In this document: positions 23,621 through 35,428 of the stretch, piece by piece
How the letters are laid out: every line of letters begins with the position of its first letter
Position numbering within the stretch: the stretch's first letter is position 1
NCBI RefSeq assembly: GCF_001411555.2
Contig: NW_023354173.1
Coordinates: forward strand, 24,023-88,022
Direction: 5' to 3'
Source of the DNA: Juglans regia
Taxonomy: Eukaryota > Streptophyta > Magnoliopsida > Fagales > Juglandaceae
DNA length: 64,000 nucleotides
Notes under the pieces: model-generated
Database searches by the model: none
Told to the model about the DNA's origin: nothing
Seen by the model: only the letters and a program-made list of their open reading frames with translations
Program-made: the position numbers and the translations under genes

Positions 23621-24354
23621 GAATACGAGGTGTCTTTGGTCTTTTGGTTCAGCTGTGTCAGGTGTCTGTAGCTTTACCTTTTTTTACTTTTTTGTTGTTC
23701 TCTTTCCTCTTCCTTTTCTGTCTCTTATTCTCTCCGAAGTAATCTTTTTCTCTCTTCTTTTTCTTCTTCTTCTCTCTGTCTCTCCCTTGTCTGCATCTTC
23801 TTTTCATCTTCATCTATGCGTTCTCTCTCAATTCAGACCCTCTCTCTTTTTTCTCTCTTCGCCTTGCGCCACTAGTCGTCGTTAGCAGCTGCAGACCAGG
23901 CCGGACAACAGCCCTCCTTCAAGCAGCATCAGCTCTCTCTTGATCTCTCCTACGTTTCCCACTCGCAGATGCTGGAGGAACATTCTTCAGGTTTTCGTCA
24001 AACATGGCAAACAAGTAAGTTTATATTGCTTGTCCAGGCCTATTTGGAGTCCCACCCTTCACATGATTAATCAAATTCTTGTAGAAAGTGCTTGCATTTT
24101 CTACGCTTGCTACATCACCCTCTTCTGATGGCCAACGGCTCTCTGATACAACGATTTGCAGATTAGGTGCACCAGCTGTTGGGCTTGGGTTTGCTGTTGG
24201 GTGGAGAACCCTCGGCGGAAGCTAGCGGCTTTGGTCTTGAGCTTGGAGTCGTACATCTCGGGCTCACACATAGTCATCGTCATGGGAGTCTCGCTAGAAA
24301 ACTGAGCCAGCGATGCAATTCCTGCCGTGGTGGTGGAGCAGTCGAGAAAGTCCT
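23621..24354. other. Pyrimidine-rich tract and unrecognised minus-strand coding-like remnant
   Basis: 23690-23880 is very rich in C/T. Read on the minus strand, 24354 down to about 24150 gives an open, balanced-codon peptide (LLEDFLDCSTTTAGIASL, then [14 protein letters not shown]) directly abutting the GC-rich element to its right. It may be a broken exon. I do not recognise it. Confidence 0.3.
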
Positions 24355-24800
24355 CAAGTAGGGGTGATACCCGCATGGTGCGGGGCGGGGGGTACCCTCC
24401 CTCGCACCATGCGGGGGTTAGTGGTTTTCCCCCCGCCCTCGCCTCCCGGGGGCGAGGGAAAAAATTCAATCCGCCCCGCCCCCCGCCTAGGCACCACATT
24501 GTGTTTAAAAAAAAATTTTTTGGTCTAAAAATATTTTTTTAGACCAAAATTATAATATAATTTAAATAATAAATTAAAATTTATAAATATAAAAAAACTT
24601 AAACTAATTAGAGTTAGATTTTAGATTGATTTGACTTCCTAAACCAACCTTTATATAGGGTTATCCCGCCCCCTGCCCCCGCTAGGCCCTCTCTATGTGG
24701 GGCGAGGGACCCTGCCCCCGCATGGGCGGAGCGAGGTAGCCAGCCGGCCCGCCCATACGGAGGCGGGGCGAAAATTGGGAGGAGCGGTGAACATGGAGAG
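24355..24800. mobile_element. GC-rich hAT-like non-autonomous element
   Basis: The left end is TAGGGGTGATACCCGCATGG, sharing TAGGGGTG with the hAT-type MITE at 45148. Two GC-rich arms (24360-24490 and 24665-24775), full of GCGGGGCGGGG and CCCCGCC motifs, flank an AT-rich centre. The centre holds a near-perfect hairpin, TTGGTCTAAAAATA / TTTTTTTAGACCAA (24519-24548). The right terminus looks truncated or mutated and no target duplication was found. Open reading frames inside it are not genes. Confidence 0.5.
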
Positions 24801-26750
24801 GTCTGTTGCACTAGCGGTTGCATTTTCTTTAGGCCTTGCGTCGACAACAATACTTGCGATAGAATCAATGTCATGTGTGAGAGATGTATGAGGATGTTGG
24901 GAGAGATGGTGAGAGATGTTGAACCTAGGGTAGAGGACATGAAGGCTTGGAAGAGGGAGAGTGGGGACGAGTCAGAGGGCAAGTAGGAGTTGGTGTGGTT
25001 GGAAAGAGAAAAATCGAGCTAGTTCTGAGTAGAAGAATCAAGGTTGTCAAGGAGCGTGAAAGAGATGCATGGGAGGGTGTGTGGGTTTGGGGTTTTCTGT
25101 CTTTGGAAATGGTAAAAAATGACTTCTTTTAACTCCTAGTGAGAGATTACGGGGAGAGTTAGGGACTTGTGGGGAGGTAAATGGGTAAGGAAATGAGCTG
25201 ATGAATGACACATATATAGAGGTAGAAGAAAAAGATGACTACGAAGGAAAAAAGATAACTTGAGGTCCAGAAGCACCAGATTAGGTGCACCACCCAACCC
25301 CATTTCCTTTTCACTTTACTTTCTCTTTCTTTTGAAATTTCTTTTGTTTCTTTATTTCCAAAGTTTTGGTTCTCCGTTTAGCACTTGAGAAAATGAAGAT
25401 CAAAGTACCTTTTTTTGATTGAAAGTTGTGTTGCCGTTATTTTTTTTTTGGTCACAAATAGTGAATTTGCGTTCCTTCCACTTCTAGTTAAACATATGGT
25501 GTGCAAATGCAAATGGGTATTTCTCCGGTTTCAGTTTTATAATTTTCTCCAAAAATATGTACCATTTTAGTGCAAGTTTTGGTTTTTGAGGCAACAATGA
25601 TACTATGAGATGATTTCCCATTTTACGAAGTAATGTTAAAATATTTTGAGTAATGATAGCTGTACAACCAGTTTACCATCAATGTACTTACAAATAAAAA
25701 AAACATTTTAAAATTATAAAATAATTTTTATAGTACTGTTCTGTATTTTTATAATTTTTTTTTTATTATATATCAACTAAGTGGTAAATGAATTGTATAT
25801 CAGTTGGCAGAGTATCATTAAAAAAAGTACTATAAAACACAATAAAGGTTGATGAGATTTTTTTTAATGTTGTTTCTGTTATTGCGTCTGTTGTTTATTT
25901 AAGTGTTGTTTCTGTTATTACTTTCTTTGTTTATTTCTTGTATTGTTTGTTTGTTTGTTTATTTATTTACTTTTCTTTTATTTTTTGCATTGTTTGTTTG
26001 AGGGCACTGCATTGTTCAGTTGGGGCTGTTCAATAAGTGTCACTATTCATTCAAGGCTCTTTATGGAAGAAAAAAAGTGTTACTGTTTATTCATGTCCAT
26101 TTACTATTTATTTACTAATTATAATAAAAATCATTCTAATTCATTTTTATATATTTGTGTGTTATGCCAGATTTAGTTTTATTTATAGCATCCATAATAA
26201 TTTAATTAAAAACATTCTAGTTTAAGATTTCTATTAATTTACAACACTTCAATTTTCTGTATATAAGTTGTTTAGGTTTTTATTAATCATGCAAAGCTAT
26301 TCAAAATTTATTTTGTAGGAACATTTGTCATATATAAAAAATCTTGTAGAAAACATTTCAAAGAGAGAGTGGCCGGATGATTCAACTTTCTACAGAACAT
26401 GACCGATTCAAGCAATAGAAACATAAGAATTTCAATGTCCTCTCTATTGATGTCGTGCAAGATGACACAAATAATAGATCATGGTAGAATGATCAAAGAA
26501 TTCATATGTTAAACTAATGTTTTTGTTAAATATAGTTGTATTAAATAATGTCTTTATGTTATAATCTATGCAAACATGTAATTATTATCCAATACTTAAC
26601 TATTATTACCTAAAAATATTTATTAAAAATTACATTTTTTTTTCTCTATGTATTAAATTATTGATTGAAATCTTTTTTTTTTTTTTTTTTATATTTATAA
26701 AAAACATATTATTAACTAAAAATAGAACTAGGCAAACGTGCTTTGCACTA

Positions 26751-26806
<56 letters not shown>

Positions 26807-26939
26807 TACAAATCTCAACTATCTTGAAAAGAGAGGATTTTCATACGCACCTGTTCGAAAGGAGAGAAAAAAATATGTATACAGCCTAGAATCATGATAT
26901 ATATACTGAGTGCTTTTTCTCACCGAACCCTAACATATA
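24801..26939. other. Intergenic with coding-like remnant and repeats
   Basis: 24800-24985 is open on the minus strand and may continue the broken peptide left of the GC-rich element, but it is unrecognised. 25635-25825 is MITE-like, with ends GAGTAATGATAGCTGTA and CAGAGTATCATTA. T-rich and TTTG repeats lie at 25910-25985. A compound (GT)n(AT)n microsatellite lies at 26751-26800. Confidence 0.35.
26751..26800. repeat. (GT)n(AT)n compound microsatellite
   Basis: A GT run (26751-26766) is followed directly by an AT run to about 26800. It lies about 150 bases past the 3' side of the MIR2950 hairpin. Confidence 0.9.
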
Positions 26940-26944
26940 TAGCA

Positions 26945-27045
26945 TGCTTCCATGATGTATTCCATCCCATGCACACCAACATGCAGAGGGGCTGAGCCAC
27001 CTGCAGGCCGTCCAGTGTGCAAGAGATGGAATATACCATAAACTC
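26945..27045 (-). ncRNA. MIR2950: MIR2950 microRNA precursor
   Basis: On the minus strand the two arms 27031-27011 and 26978-26958 form a long stem with a loop of about 32 bases. The 5' arm starts TTCCATCTCTTGCACAC and is 21 bases long. The 3' arm starts TGGTGTGCATGGGATGG and is also 21 bases. As recalled, these match the two products of the miR2950 family of grape, cotton and other eudicots, and the arms are placed as expected for a Dicer duplex with 2-base overhangs. Pairing continues beyond the duplex (GTATATTCCAT against ATGGAATACAT). A minus-strand TATA-like TATAAATTAG lies at 27223-27214, about 185 bases upstream. No target is predicted here. Confidence 0.88.
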
Positions 27046-28394
27046 ATGTTGATGAGTCAGGCCGACAATTGGTATATAAAACCCCCCGGCCGGCCACCAT
27101 TTTCAGATTTTCTAAACCTTAAAGAAGTCTGCTGCATGATCTGTGCATGCGGTTGGATCTCCATTGTCAAACCCAGCTTGGAGTTGTGGGCATGAAGATG
27201 CCAAGACATATTGCTAATTTATAGAGGGAGAGGGATTAATAATTGCATGGGTTTGAATTCTGATGGAATTCTTAATTTTCATTTCTATATCCAAAGCATA
27301 TGGTCATGATTTATTCGTCTTGGAATCGCACCAATTGAGATTCCAAGTAGAGGATATTGTAAGTGTAATGCTCCCTGACGTGGACATCACCGACAATGAA
27401 CACCTGATCATCTCCATGACTGTCATCTGCATGATGCATTTGGTGGATCTGACATACGTACGGTGTTCATCGTGACCATTTTATGTTTGTCACCCGGCCC
27501 ATCTCTCCGGTGACAATTCGTATTCGCATGTCGTCTTAATGTCTTTTAAATGATTATTAGATTATATGAATCAACTTAAACATGACTCCTCGTATAAATA
27601 AGAGTGACACGACATAATTTGTTTAACCTGTTTAATAATTAATTTTTATTGAATTAACTTGTATGCAACCCATTAACCTATTTTATATAAATGGGTTGAA
27701 TTGATCCGTATATTTATTTTTAATCTAATTAATATAATTTTTCATATAATACAATGATAACTATGTATATAAATCATTCGTAATTACTATTAGATTCATA
27801 ATAAAATATTTTATTATCAACATCTAATCCAATAATAAATAAGAAAATTAATATTTTCATAAAATAAAATTACATGTTAACAAAAGATTTTTAGTAGTTT
27901 GAGATATAAGTAGTTAAATACTAATATTTATATTGCATCCTAACAACAAAAAAATACAAATAAAACTAAACATTTATTAAATATAAAATATATAATTAAT
28001 TTGTGTTATATATACGGGTGATTGTGGGTTTTGCAAGTTGACCCACAATTGATTCCTTTACTAGTATTGTTTTATCGGGTCAATTTATTTTGATTAAAAT
28101 CCATTTATATTAAATTCAAATCCACTTATTTTGTGTCGATACAGTTCTCCATGACCTTATCTCAATCATTTATCTTAAGTCACATTTGGATATAAAAAAA
28201 AAAAAGCCTTTTACAACGTCGATTATCTAATATATGATGTGATACGTTAGATGCAAAACAAATTTTTATTATAAGATAAGATTAAATAATCATACTTTCT
28301 AGCTATAAGTCAATTTATAGATTTTCATTTATAAGTATCTTTATACATGTAACATTTTCTTTCTTGCTTGGTTGAGAGCATGAGTACTTGATGG

Positions 28395-28590
28395 ATTTAC
28401 ATAAGAGAAATGTTTGGTTTACAAAGAAATTTCACAAAAATAAATTTATAAACTGATATGACTTGATATAATAAATCGTATTGAAAGCCTCATTTTATTG
28501 TAAAATAAATTTGATAGTTGTATTAAATCATATCAGTTTGTAAATTTATTTTTGTAAGAACTTTTATTAAATATAATACTTCTCTCTTAT
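28395..28590. repeat. Palindromic MITE
   Basis: CACAAAAATAAATTTATAAACTGATATGAC on the left is inverted against ATCATATCAGTTTGTAAATTTATTTTTGTAAG on the right, giving arms of about 30 bases. Relatives are at 37365-37500 and 38180-38362. Confidence 0.65.
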
Positions 28591-29154
28591 TATATATATA
28601 TATATAGAAAGGGGTCTACAAGAAGGTTGGGAGAGATTGTGTGATCTTCAAAGTATTATCCTGGAAATATTCTACTTGTCGGCCTCAATCTTATATGAGT
28701 GATGAATAATAGGTACCGCACACAAATGGTTTTAACTCACGTTTTCTTTGGAGTGGAGAACATCTAGTGGAATCGGAATTATTCGTGGTATTCCATTCCA
28801 TCCCTAAATTTGTTTGTAATCAATGACGTTAACAACCATTAAAGCTATAATTTCTACTTAAATTAAGCCCCCAAAACAAATTTTCATGTTTAATTATTTC
28901 CTATCATGATTGTGTTGGCGTTATTGTCGGAAGCGGAATGCATTTTATTTGTTTTGAATTAATACATGAGAAGTACTGCTAGATCTATACACATACCCAT
29001 TAACATACCATATCAAGTCATATCAATTTGTAAATTTTATTTTATAACACTTCTTACCGTCATTTCTCTTATACAAATTGCCATAAATAAAATAGACTAC
29101 TCGGAGGCCCATTGATTTTAAATGCAATAAGAAAGAAGAATTATGTATATTAAT

Positions 29155-29320
29155 ATAGTTTTACTTCTCATCATCCCCCACACCTGACACCACACACCAT
29201 ATTTATTTTTATTTATTTTGATTTTATTATTGTTAAACTAATTGAGTTCTTCTATTTATCGTTCATATACCACATATTTACTAAAATAAAAAATAAAAAA
29301 TTATACGTGGTATGTGGATT
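29155..29320. repeat. MITE-like repeat (ACTAATTGAGTTCT family)
   Basis: It shares TACT(T)CTCATCATC, AAACTAATTGAGTTCT and a TACCACATAT / AAAATAAAAAAT stretch with the segment at 34620-34800. Its ends are inverted: CTCATCATC on one side and ATGATGAG in the relative on the other. Confidence 0.5.
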
Positions 29321-29709
29321 CAACGGAAGGATACAACGTGTCCTTCCTCCACACCCCTAAAAGAATGGATAGAGAAAGGTAAATGGGCTATGATTTTAAT
29401 AGGCCAGCCCAAATATCTCTGCTTGCCACTCGCATCGGCTTGACCCAAATATAAAGGTTTGGGGGCTAAACCCATTGGGCCCGAAACTTCAAAAACCGGG
29501 GACTGATTGACAAAAAAGACTTGCACAGAGGACCAAAACGCAAATTGCTTCCAACTCAGTGCCTTTTTCAATAAAATTCGCAAAAACGATACCAAGCGCG
29601 GGTCTTTCCCCTCCATCTCTCTCTAGGGTTTTTGGTGTTAGCTTTAACGAGGAAATCGAAACCCAGAAAACACTGTCCTCGTTGAAGAAACAAAAACAGA
29701 GAAAACGCA

Positions 29710-29855
29710 ATGGCGTTTTCGATGTTTTCTACTCCGCAGCCACAACAACAGCAGCAGCTGTTTCAGCCTCAAGCTCAAACTTTTCAGCAGAGCAGTCCTT
29801 TTTTCCCGCAACAACAGCAACAGCAACAACAACAACAATTGCAACTCTTCCAACC

Positions 29856-29886
<31 letters not shown>

Positions 29887-29904
29887 TTTCAGCAGCAACA
29901 GCAG

Positions 29905-29945
<41 letters not shown>

Positions 29946-32900
29946 ACAGCATTTGTTTCTGTTCACTAACGATAAAACTCCGGCGAATTATAGTACCAAG
30001 TGGTCGGATCTTCATCCTGAGTCCCAGAAAATTCTCCTTCAGATCGAGTATGTTTTCCTTTGTCTCAATTACCTTCTTTTTCTAGCTCTTTGATTTTTTT
30101 CGAAGTCCTTGCATGTTTTAACTAAATATTATGGATTGGTTGCTGAGAGGTGGTGGGGAAAAGGACCCAAAGGAAAGAAACTTTGGTGTCTTTTTCACTT
30201 GTTGTGTTGTCGAGTTTCGGTTCAATTAAGCTGAATTGCCGCATTAGCTGGATGTAGTAGAAAATTCCAATTTCTTGTGCTTCGAAATGGAGAAATCTTT
30301 GTTCAAATTCTTGATTCCTTTTCCTGGTACATTCATTTTGTAAGCATTAAAATGAACTTGTGACTCTGAGAAATTTCTGCAAAAAATGAAATTGTTTTAA
30401 ATTTTGTTTCACTTCACTGCAGATTTTCACTTAAAAATGTGGCATTTTGTTTGATTTGAGTTCCTTAATCCGAGTTTTTTTTCCCAAATGTTTAAATTTA
30501 TTTCAAGTGTCAGTATTGATCCTGATGAGGCATAATGTAAATATGGTTCACTTTTAATTGTCTTTGTAGCTACTATAGTTGGTCGATTTTGGGTATAATA
30601 GTATTGTACGCGCTTTGAGTTGCTTAAGTATTGATTGTATAGGGAGCGGATATTGAAGTACAGAGATGAGAGCCAGAGGCTGGATCAGTGTACTCGTCTT
30701 TATGATTCTTCAGTTTGCAATGATGCATTCGAGCCTGATGCAAGCCGAATTGTTCAGGTCTACTCTTTGATTCGATCCCTTTTATTTTTAGCTGTCTATG
30801 ATATCTCATTGTTTTCACTGAACCCCGACTTCTGACTTGTAGTTTTTTTTTTCTTTGCCATTTTATATAAATATCTGTGTCAAACTCTCCTACCTACTCT
30901 CTCTCTCTCTCTCTTGTTCCTCCACTCTCTCACTCGCTCTCTATTGTGAGCCTGTGAACTATTGACACTGCTTTCCTGCCAGTGTCATTGCTCGATATGC
31001 GACCGCCTACCATACACAGTAGTGCCAATATTGAAGCTGCCCGACGTCACTTTGGCTCTCAAAGAGCCAGCTATATTACCCTCGCCTAAACAGCAGAACT
31101 CAACCACCACGCGTCAGCCTTATTCAAGCATGGTGAGCATGATTGAATAACAAATACACATACGATAAGCTGATTGAGGCCATTTGGTAATTGATAGGGT
31201 ATGAAAATTATATGATTGTGATCGGTGGAAGTCGTGGTGGCATCTATATGGTGGTAGCTGTTGGGGGTCTCCCCTGATGAGTCTTATTGCATCCATACAC
31301 GGTAATGGTTATAGGAAGACTGGAAAGTAGATGGCCCGCAATGGGAAACTCATCCCATTCTGCACATTCCAGGAAATGAAATGTGGCCTTTGCTGGGAAG
31401 ATGTTGCATACTTTCGTATAAAACAAGAAGGTTCAACAAATGGAACCCACCCGTGGGTAGCCCAAGTGGTAAGGGCGAATTTGTGTGCATGAGCCCTTTG
31501 TCACAGGTTCGATTTCCCCTGGGATCAAACTACAATTTAAGTTGGAGGCCATGGTGGTGGGTTGTTGTGCTAGTCTTCCTGGGGGTTTAGGTTCCATGGG
31601 TGAGTCCTAAGGGCTCTGCCATGGGGTTGTTCCCCGTCATAAAAAAAAAAAGGTTCAACAAATGGAAATTAATAACCAAGTCTTATGAGTTCGTTACAAG
31701 TGAAGGAAATTGCTTTGGAAAATACAACATTCCTGGGTCTTCTTTAGTTTTAACCAAAGACCTTTTAAGTGTTAATTAATCCAAGCAAATTTGATCATGA
31801 AACCTAGTGTTGTAGGAAAAAAAAGAAGAAAAGAAAAAAAAAAAAAATTCCTTTTAAACTCTAGTATTACCAAGACCTTATATATAAGACCTTTCTACTG
31901 CAGTACTTATTGCTTTTTACAGTGCTTCATGCATTTTTTAACTGTGAATATATGGTATGAGATATATTACTCATGTTATTTGCCAGGAACTTGGGGGAGT
32001 TAGCTCTGCCATGGAACGACAGAAAGCTGTGCTGCAGGAGCTGATGGCTGTTGTGAAAGATATGTTACGGAACACAGAGGTTGGTATTCGTTCTTTCATG
32101 ATGCTACGCCCAAGGTTCCTTCATCCAAATACTGGAGGTGCTTCAAATGCCATTGCTCCATCACAAGCTCCCGGAGCGACAGCAGCATCTGGTATGAGTG
32201 CAACCTCTATGGTGCCAGTTTTTGATTTCTACAGTGGGGTTCCGAGAAAACCATCCCCCTTTTTACAGCAAACAGTTGCCAGATTTGAGAAGTATCTCGG
32301 TGAGTGCCGCCAATGGATTGAAGAATTAGAGCAGCTTCTCCTCTTAGGTTCTGACAGGAACTCTTTCAATCTTGGATACTCATTGTTACAATCTCTTCCG
32401 AAAGTCATGTCAAATGTGCATGACTTTTTTCTTCACGTGGCTGCCAAGGTACATCAGCAAATATATTTTTCGTATAGGTTTACTTTTGAAAATAGAGGGT
32501 GGCTACATACCTTTCATGTTATCTATTGTTAGGTATTAATGATGATACTGACTTGAAAGCAACTGGAGCTTCCTACAAGCGGTTACCCCATTTTTCCTCT
32601 GGGAAAAGAACATTAAGACTCTACCTATGTAACCTATATCACTTAAATGTTAAATTTAGGTAATACATTGACCTTATTTACTTTTTAAAAGAACTAAAAA
32701 GCAAATGAAAGAACTAACAAGCAAAGATACATCTCAAGTAAAACAAATACTATGCCATTTTATATTTGATGCCCTATCATTGGAGTTGGTTCTTATGTGT
32801 CATTTCAACATATCATATACTTGGTCCCAATTCCAATCCTCCCCTCTTACCCATCCCCCTCCCAAAGAAAAGGAAGCAGCAGAAAACCATGCTCTGGCAC

Positions 32901-34257
32901 ATACAAAATGGATCATTATGCTATTTCCTAATATTTTGTTATGATTGTTACTTATATAAAAAAATTAATTCGTATGATTAATAACAAATGTATTGCAATG
33001 TATTCCTTAGGTGGAGAGTATTCATCAGTATATTGAATCCATGAAAGCAGCTTATCTTGCTGATCAGCGCCATCGAGGAGGCTATGGGAATGATCCCTTT
33101 CTTGAAGCTGATAGGCGTGAAACAGCAAGACAGGAAGCTGCTGCTAAGAGAGTACATCCAACTTTGCATTTGCCAACAAATTCACAACCATCAACACAAG
33201 TTGCAGGGTTGCTTGCCAGCTCCGGGACTCATGGGACATCGGCTTCCCAACAGACATCTGCAGCGACCACATTGGTGTCGTCAGGGAGTGGCTTGTCACT
33301 TTTTGGCACACCTACTTCTGCCCCTTCCCCTGTGTCATCTTCTCTGTTTGCGACACCAACCACTTCTGCTCCAGTATCCTCTCTATTCGGATCATCTGGT
33401 GCTACTCCACAGACATCCCTTTTTGGTTCTTCGTCAGGATCTTTGTTCGGGTCTGCCTCTACTCCCTCTTTGTTTGCTAGTGGCGCTCCAGCTTTTGGTT
33501 CTACCACTCCCTCTGGAAGTTCACTATTTTCAACACCATTTGCTTCAGGTACCTTATCATTTTTTGTTCTACATAAGAATAATTCATGGTCCATTGATAA
33601 GATTATTATGGGTTAGTTCCAGTTTACAATCTTGTTTGGGTTGATTATCAGAGTTTAGTTTGAGAAGTTGCACTGGACTTATCTGATTCACATCCTTTGA
33701 CAGTTTTCAAATCAAATCATAAGGATCTTAATGTCGACATCATCAAGATTGATTTTACATGTTTGTATTTTATTTTTGTTTCTAATTTCTCATAATTGCC
33801 TAATTTATTCTCACTTCTTCCCAGGTGCTGCAACAGGTTCTGGGGCCAGCTTTGGGGCTGCATCAGTGAGTAAATTTTTCCTTTTTTTTTTAATGTTTCT
33901 GGAGGAGTTTAATCAATATTGTACTTTTTACTTAAAAGAACCTTAGAAATGTAGGTCGTTATAAATAAATTGATCAATTTTGTTTTTGGTCGAACTGAAG
34001 ATCAGTTAAGTGGCAAGAAGAGCAACAAACATCAACTTGAAAGAACAGTGTACTTGAATTTAGTTTTAAGTCATGCAGTGCAATCAATTTCTACTACTGT
34101 TTGCTGCAGAGCTAATACCATCTGCTCGTCAGCTCAGCTTTATATGATATGATTGATTTCCTAAGAGAACGGTATTCCTCTATTAATGATCTTTTCCACA
34201 TATCCTATGTTTTTGCAGAAATCATCAAAACCAAAGTCTAGAACTGGTAGAAGGTAG
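29710..34257 (+). CDS. NUP58: Nuclear pore protein NUP58, six exons, 510 aa
   Basis: Exons 29710-30047, 30643-30757, 31987-32448, 33011-33548, 33825-33865 and 34219-34257 join in phase to give 510 residues. Residues 34-80 are almost pure glutamine, in runs of 10, 10 and 20. The middle (about 100-330) is the helical Nup58 core, with NYSTKWSDLHPESQKILLQIEE, YRDESQRLDQC, MERQKAVLQELM and FEKYLGECRQWIEELEQLL. From about residue 403 there are SLFG/FG repeats, and the end is basic (KSSKPKSRTGRR). NUP58 joins NUP62 and NUP54 in the central channel of the pore, where FG repeats contact transport receptors. Intron 2 carries a SINE. The start ATG lies about 70 bases after the TCTCTCTAGGG leader. Antisense open frames over the glutamine and FG regions are artefacts. 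Confidence 0.93.
29808..29949 (+). repeat. CAG/CAA trinucleotide repeats in NUP58 exon 1
   Basis: Three blocks of mixed CAA and CAG codons encode glutamine runs of 10, 10 and 20. The mixing of CAA and CAG should reduce slippage relative to a pure repeat. Length variation here would change the N-terminal tail without shifting the frame. Confidence 0.95.
31446..31649 (+). mobile_element. tRNA-derived SINE in NUP58 intron 2
   Basis: A 204-base element with a perfect A box, TAGCCCAAGTGG (31458-31469), and a B box, GGTTCGATTTC (31506-31516), at the spacing expected of a tRNA-type RNA polymerase III promoter. It ends in an A tail (31641-31650). It is flanked by identical copies of AAGGTTCAACAAATGGAA at 31428-31445 and 31650-31667, a long target duplication typical of LINE-driven insertion. 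It lies in the sense orientation, away from the splice sites. The intact target duplication implies fairly recent insertion. Confidence 0.93.
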
Positions 34258-34885
34258 CTTCAGTTCAGTGTTTCTGCAAAGATCTCTCTCAATTGAGCAA
34301 AATCAAATTAGCAGATCAAATGTGCTGTGTCATGTCCTACCGGTTCCGCGTTAATCCTGTGTGTTTCCAAAGATGGCAGGGAGATGCTGGGGGATCGGTG
34401 TTACTGTAACATTGTAGGGTAAAATCTTCGGGTAAAGTGGTTGTGGATGACTGGATGTGAATGTGAATTCTTAGCCCAAAAGTTTCACCTGCATTTGTCG
34501 GGATATTAGAATATGTTCAATAATCTGTTTATCCACTCTTTTAATTTTTTATTAATATGTTTTTTCCTTTTTTCTTTTCTCAAAATTTGGGAGTAATAGA
34601 GCATGAGTGCAATTGAGCTTTGCTACTCATCATCTTTACATACTACAAATTATATTTATTTTTATATATTTTTTATTTTATTTTTCCTAAACTAATTGAG
34701 TTCTACTTATCATCTATATATCATACATTTGGTAAAAGAAAAAAATTAAAAATTAAAAAATCATGTATGGTATGGTATGAAAATGATGAGTATAATTTTT
34801 CTTCTTCAGAATGAAACTTCGTAGGATGGTTATCTTGGGTAATTGGCCAGATATTTGTACAGGTTCCAGAATAGAAACTAATTAG

Positions 34886-35093
34886 GTTTCGTTTATTTTT
34901 ATAAAACTTTTGATTTCATTTTATCTAATCATTATAATTTTATCAAATTTTTATATAAAATAAAATAAACAATTCAACTTTTTAAAATTTTAAAATAAAA
35001 ATAATATTAAAAAATAATATTCTAATAATATTTTATTCAACTTTCAATTTTTATCTCAATTCATCTCATATGCGAAAACAAACGCAGTCTTAG
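34886..35093. repeat. GTTTGGAT / GAGATGAGATG-family MITE
   Basis: It runs from TAGGTTTCGTTTATTTTTAT to CATCTCATATGCGAAAACAAACGCAG. The interior AATATTAAAAAATAATATT and TCAATTCATCTCAT motifs match the copies at 13932 and 15660 in inverted order. Confidence 0.55.
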
Positions 35094-35095
35094 GT

Positions 35096-35428
35096 CCCGT
35101 TTGGTTAATAGACTCGATTGAGATCAACTCAATTTAATCTAATTTTAAGTTGAGTCTAATATTCAAATACCCAACTCTCAAATTATTAAACTCACCTCAA
35201 CTTAAAATCTCTTTACACGTAAGACCAACAACTTTTTTCAATTTATCATTTTTTTTATATGCGAGATCCATAATTTTTTTCAATTTTCCATAAATATATT
35301 TAAACTCATCTTAACATCTAAATATATTTAAATTCATTTTAGGTGGATCTCACAAAACTCACTCTACCATCTTAACTTATTACTATTTATAAAAAATTTA
35401 ACTCAACTCAACATCTAAACGCAGCTTA
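35096..35428. repeat. GTTTGGTT-ended MITE
   Basis: It starts GGTCCCGTTTGGTTAATAGA and ends AACATCTAAACGCAGC, with repeated AACTCAACTCA / TTGAGTTGA-like motifs inside. It is adjacent to another family member. Confidence 0.5.

Larger units (their letters stand above)
27051..29559. other. Intergenic, MIR2950 promoter side, MITEs
   Basis: 27051-27300 is probably the promoter/primary transcript of the minus-strand MIR2950. 27500-28150 is AT-rich repeat sequence with ACCCATTAACC and ACGGGTGATTGTGGGTT motifs and may be an old DNA transposon. 28395-28590 and 28965-29075 are palindromic MITE-like. 29155-29320 belongs to a family also seen at 34620-34800. A small open frame at 27263-27475 is not recognised. 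Confidence 0.4.

Noticed and set aside
24313..24542. Overlapping 71-codon frames rich in Pro, Gly and Arg
   Set aside because: They are translations of the GC-rich arms of a non-coding transposable element.
29644..30015. 123-codon minus-strand frame rich in leucine
   Set aside because: It is the antisense translation of the NUP58 CAG/CAA glutamine repeats.
31446..31520. Possible tRNA gene
   Set aside because: A and B boxes are present but there is no cloverleaf acceptor stem. The A tail and target duplications show that it is a SINE.
33229..33594. 121-codon minus-strand frame and a 195-codon plus-strand frame over NUP58 exon 4
   Set aside because: Both are shadows of the Ser/FG-repeat exon and have no splice or domain support.
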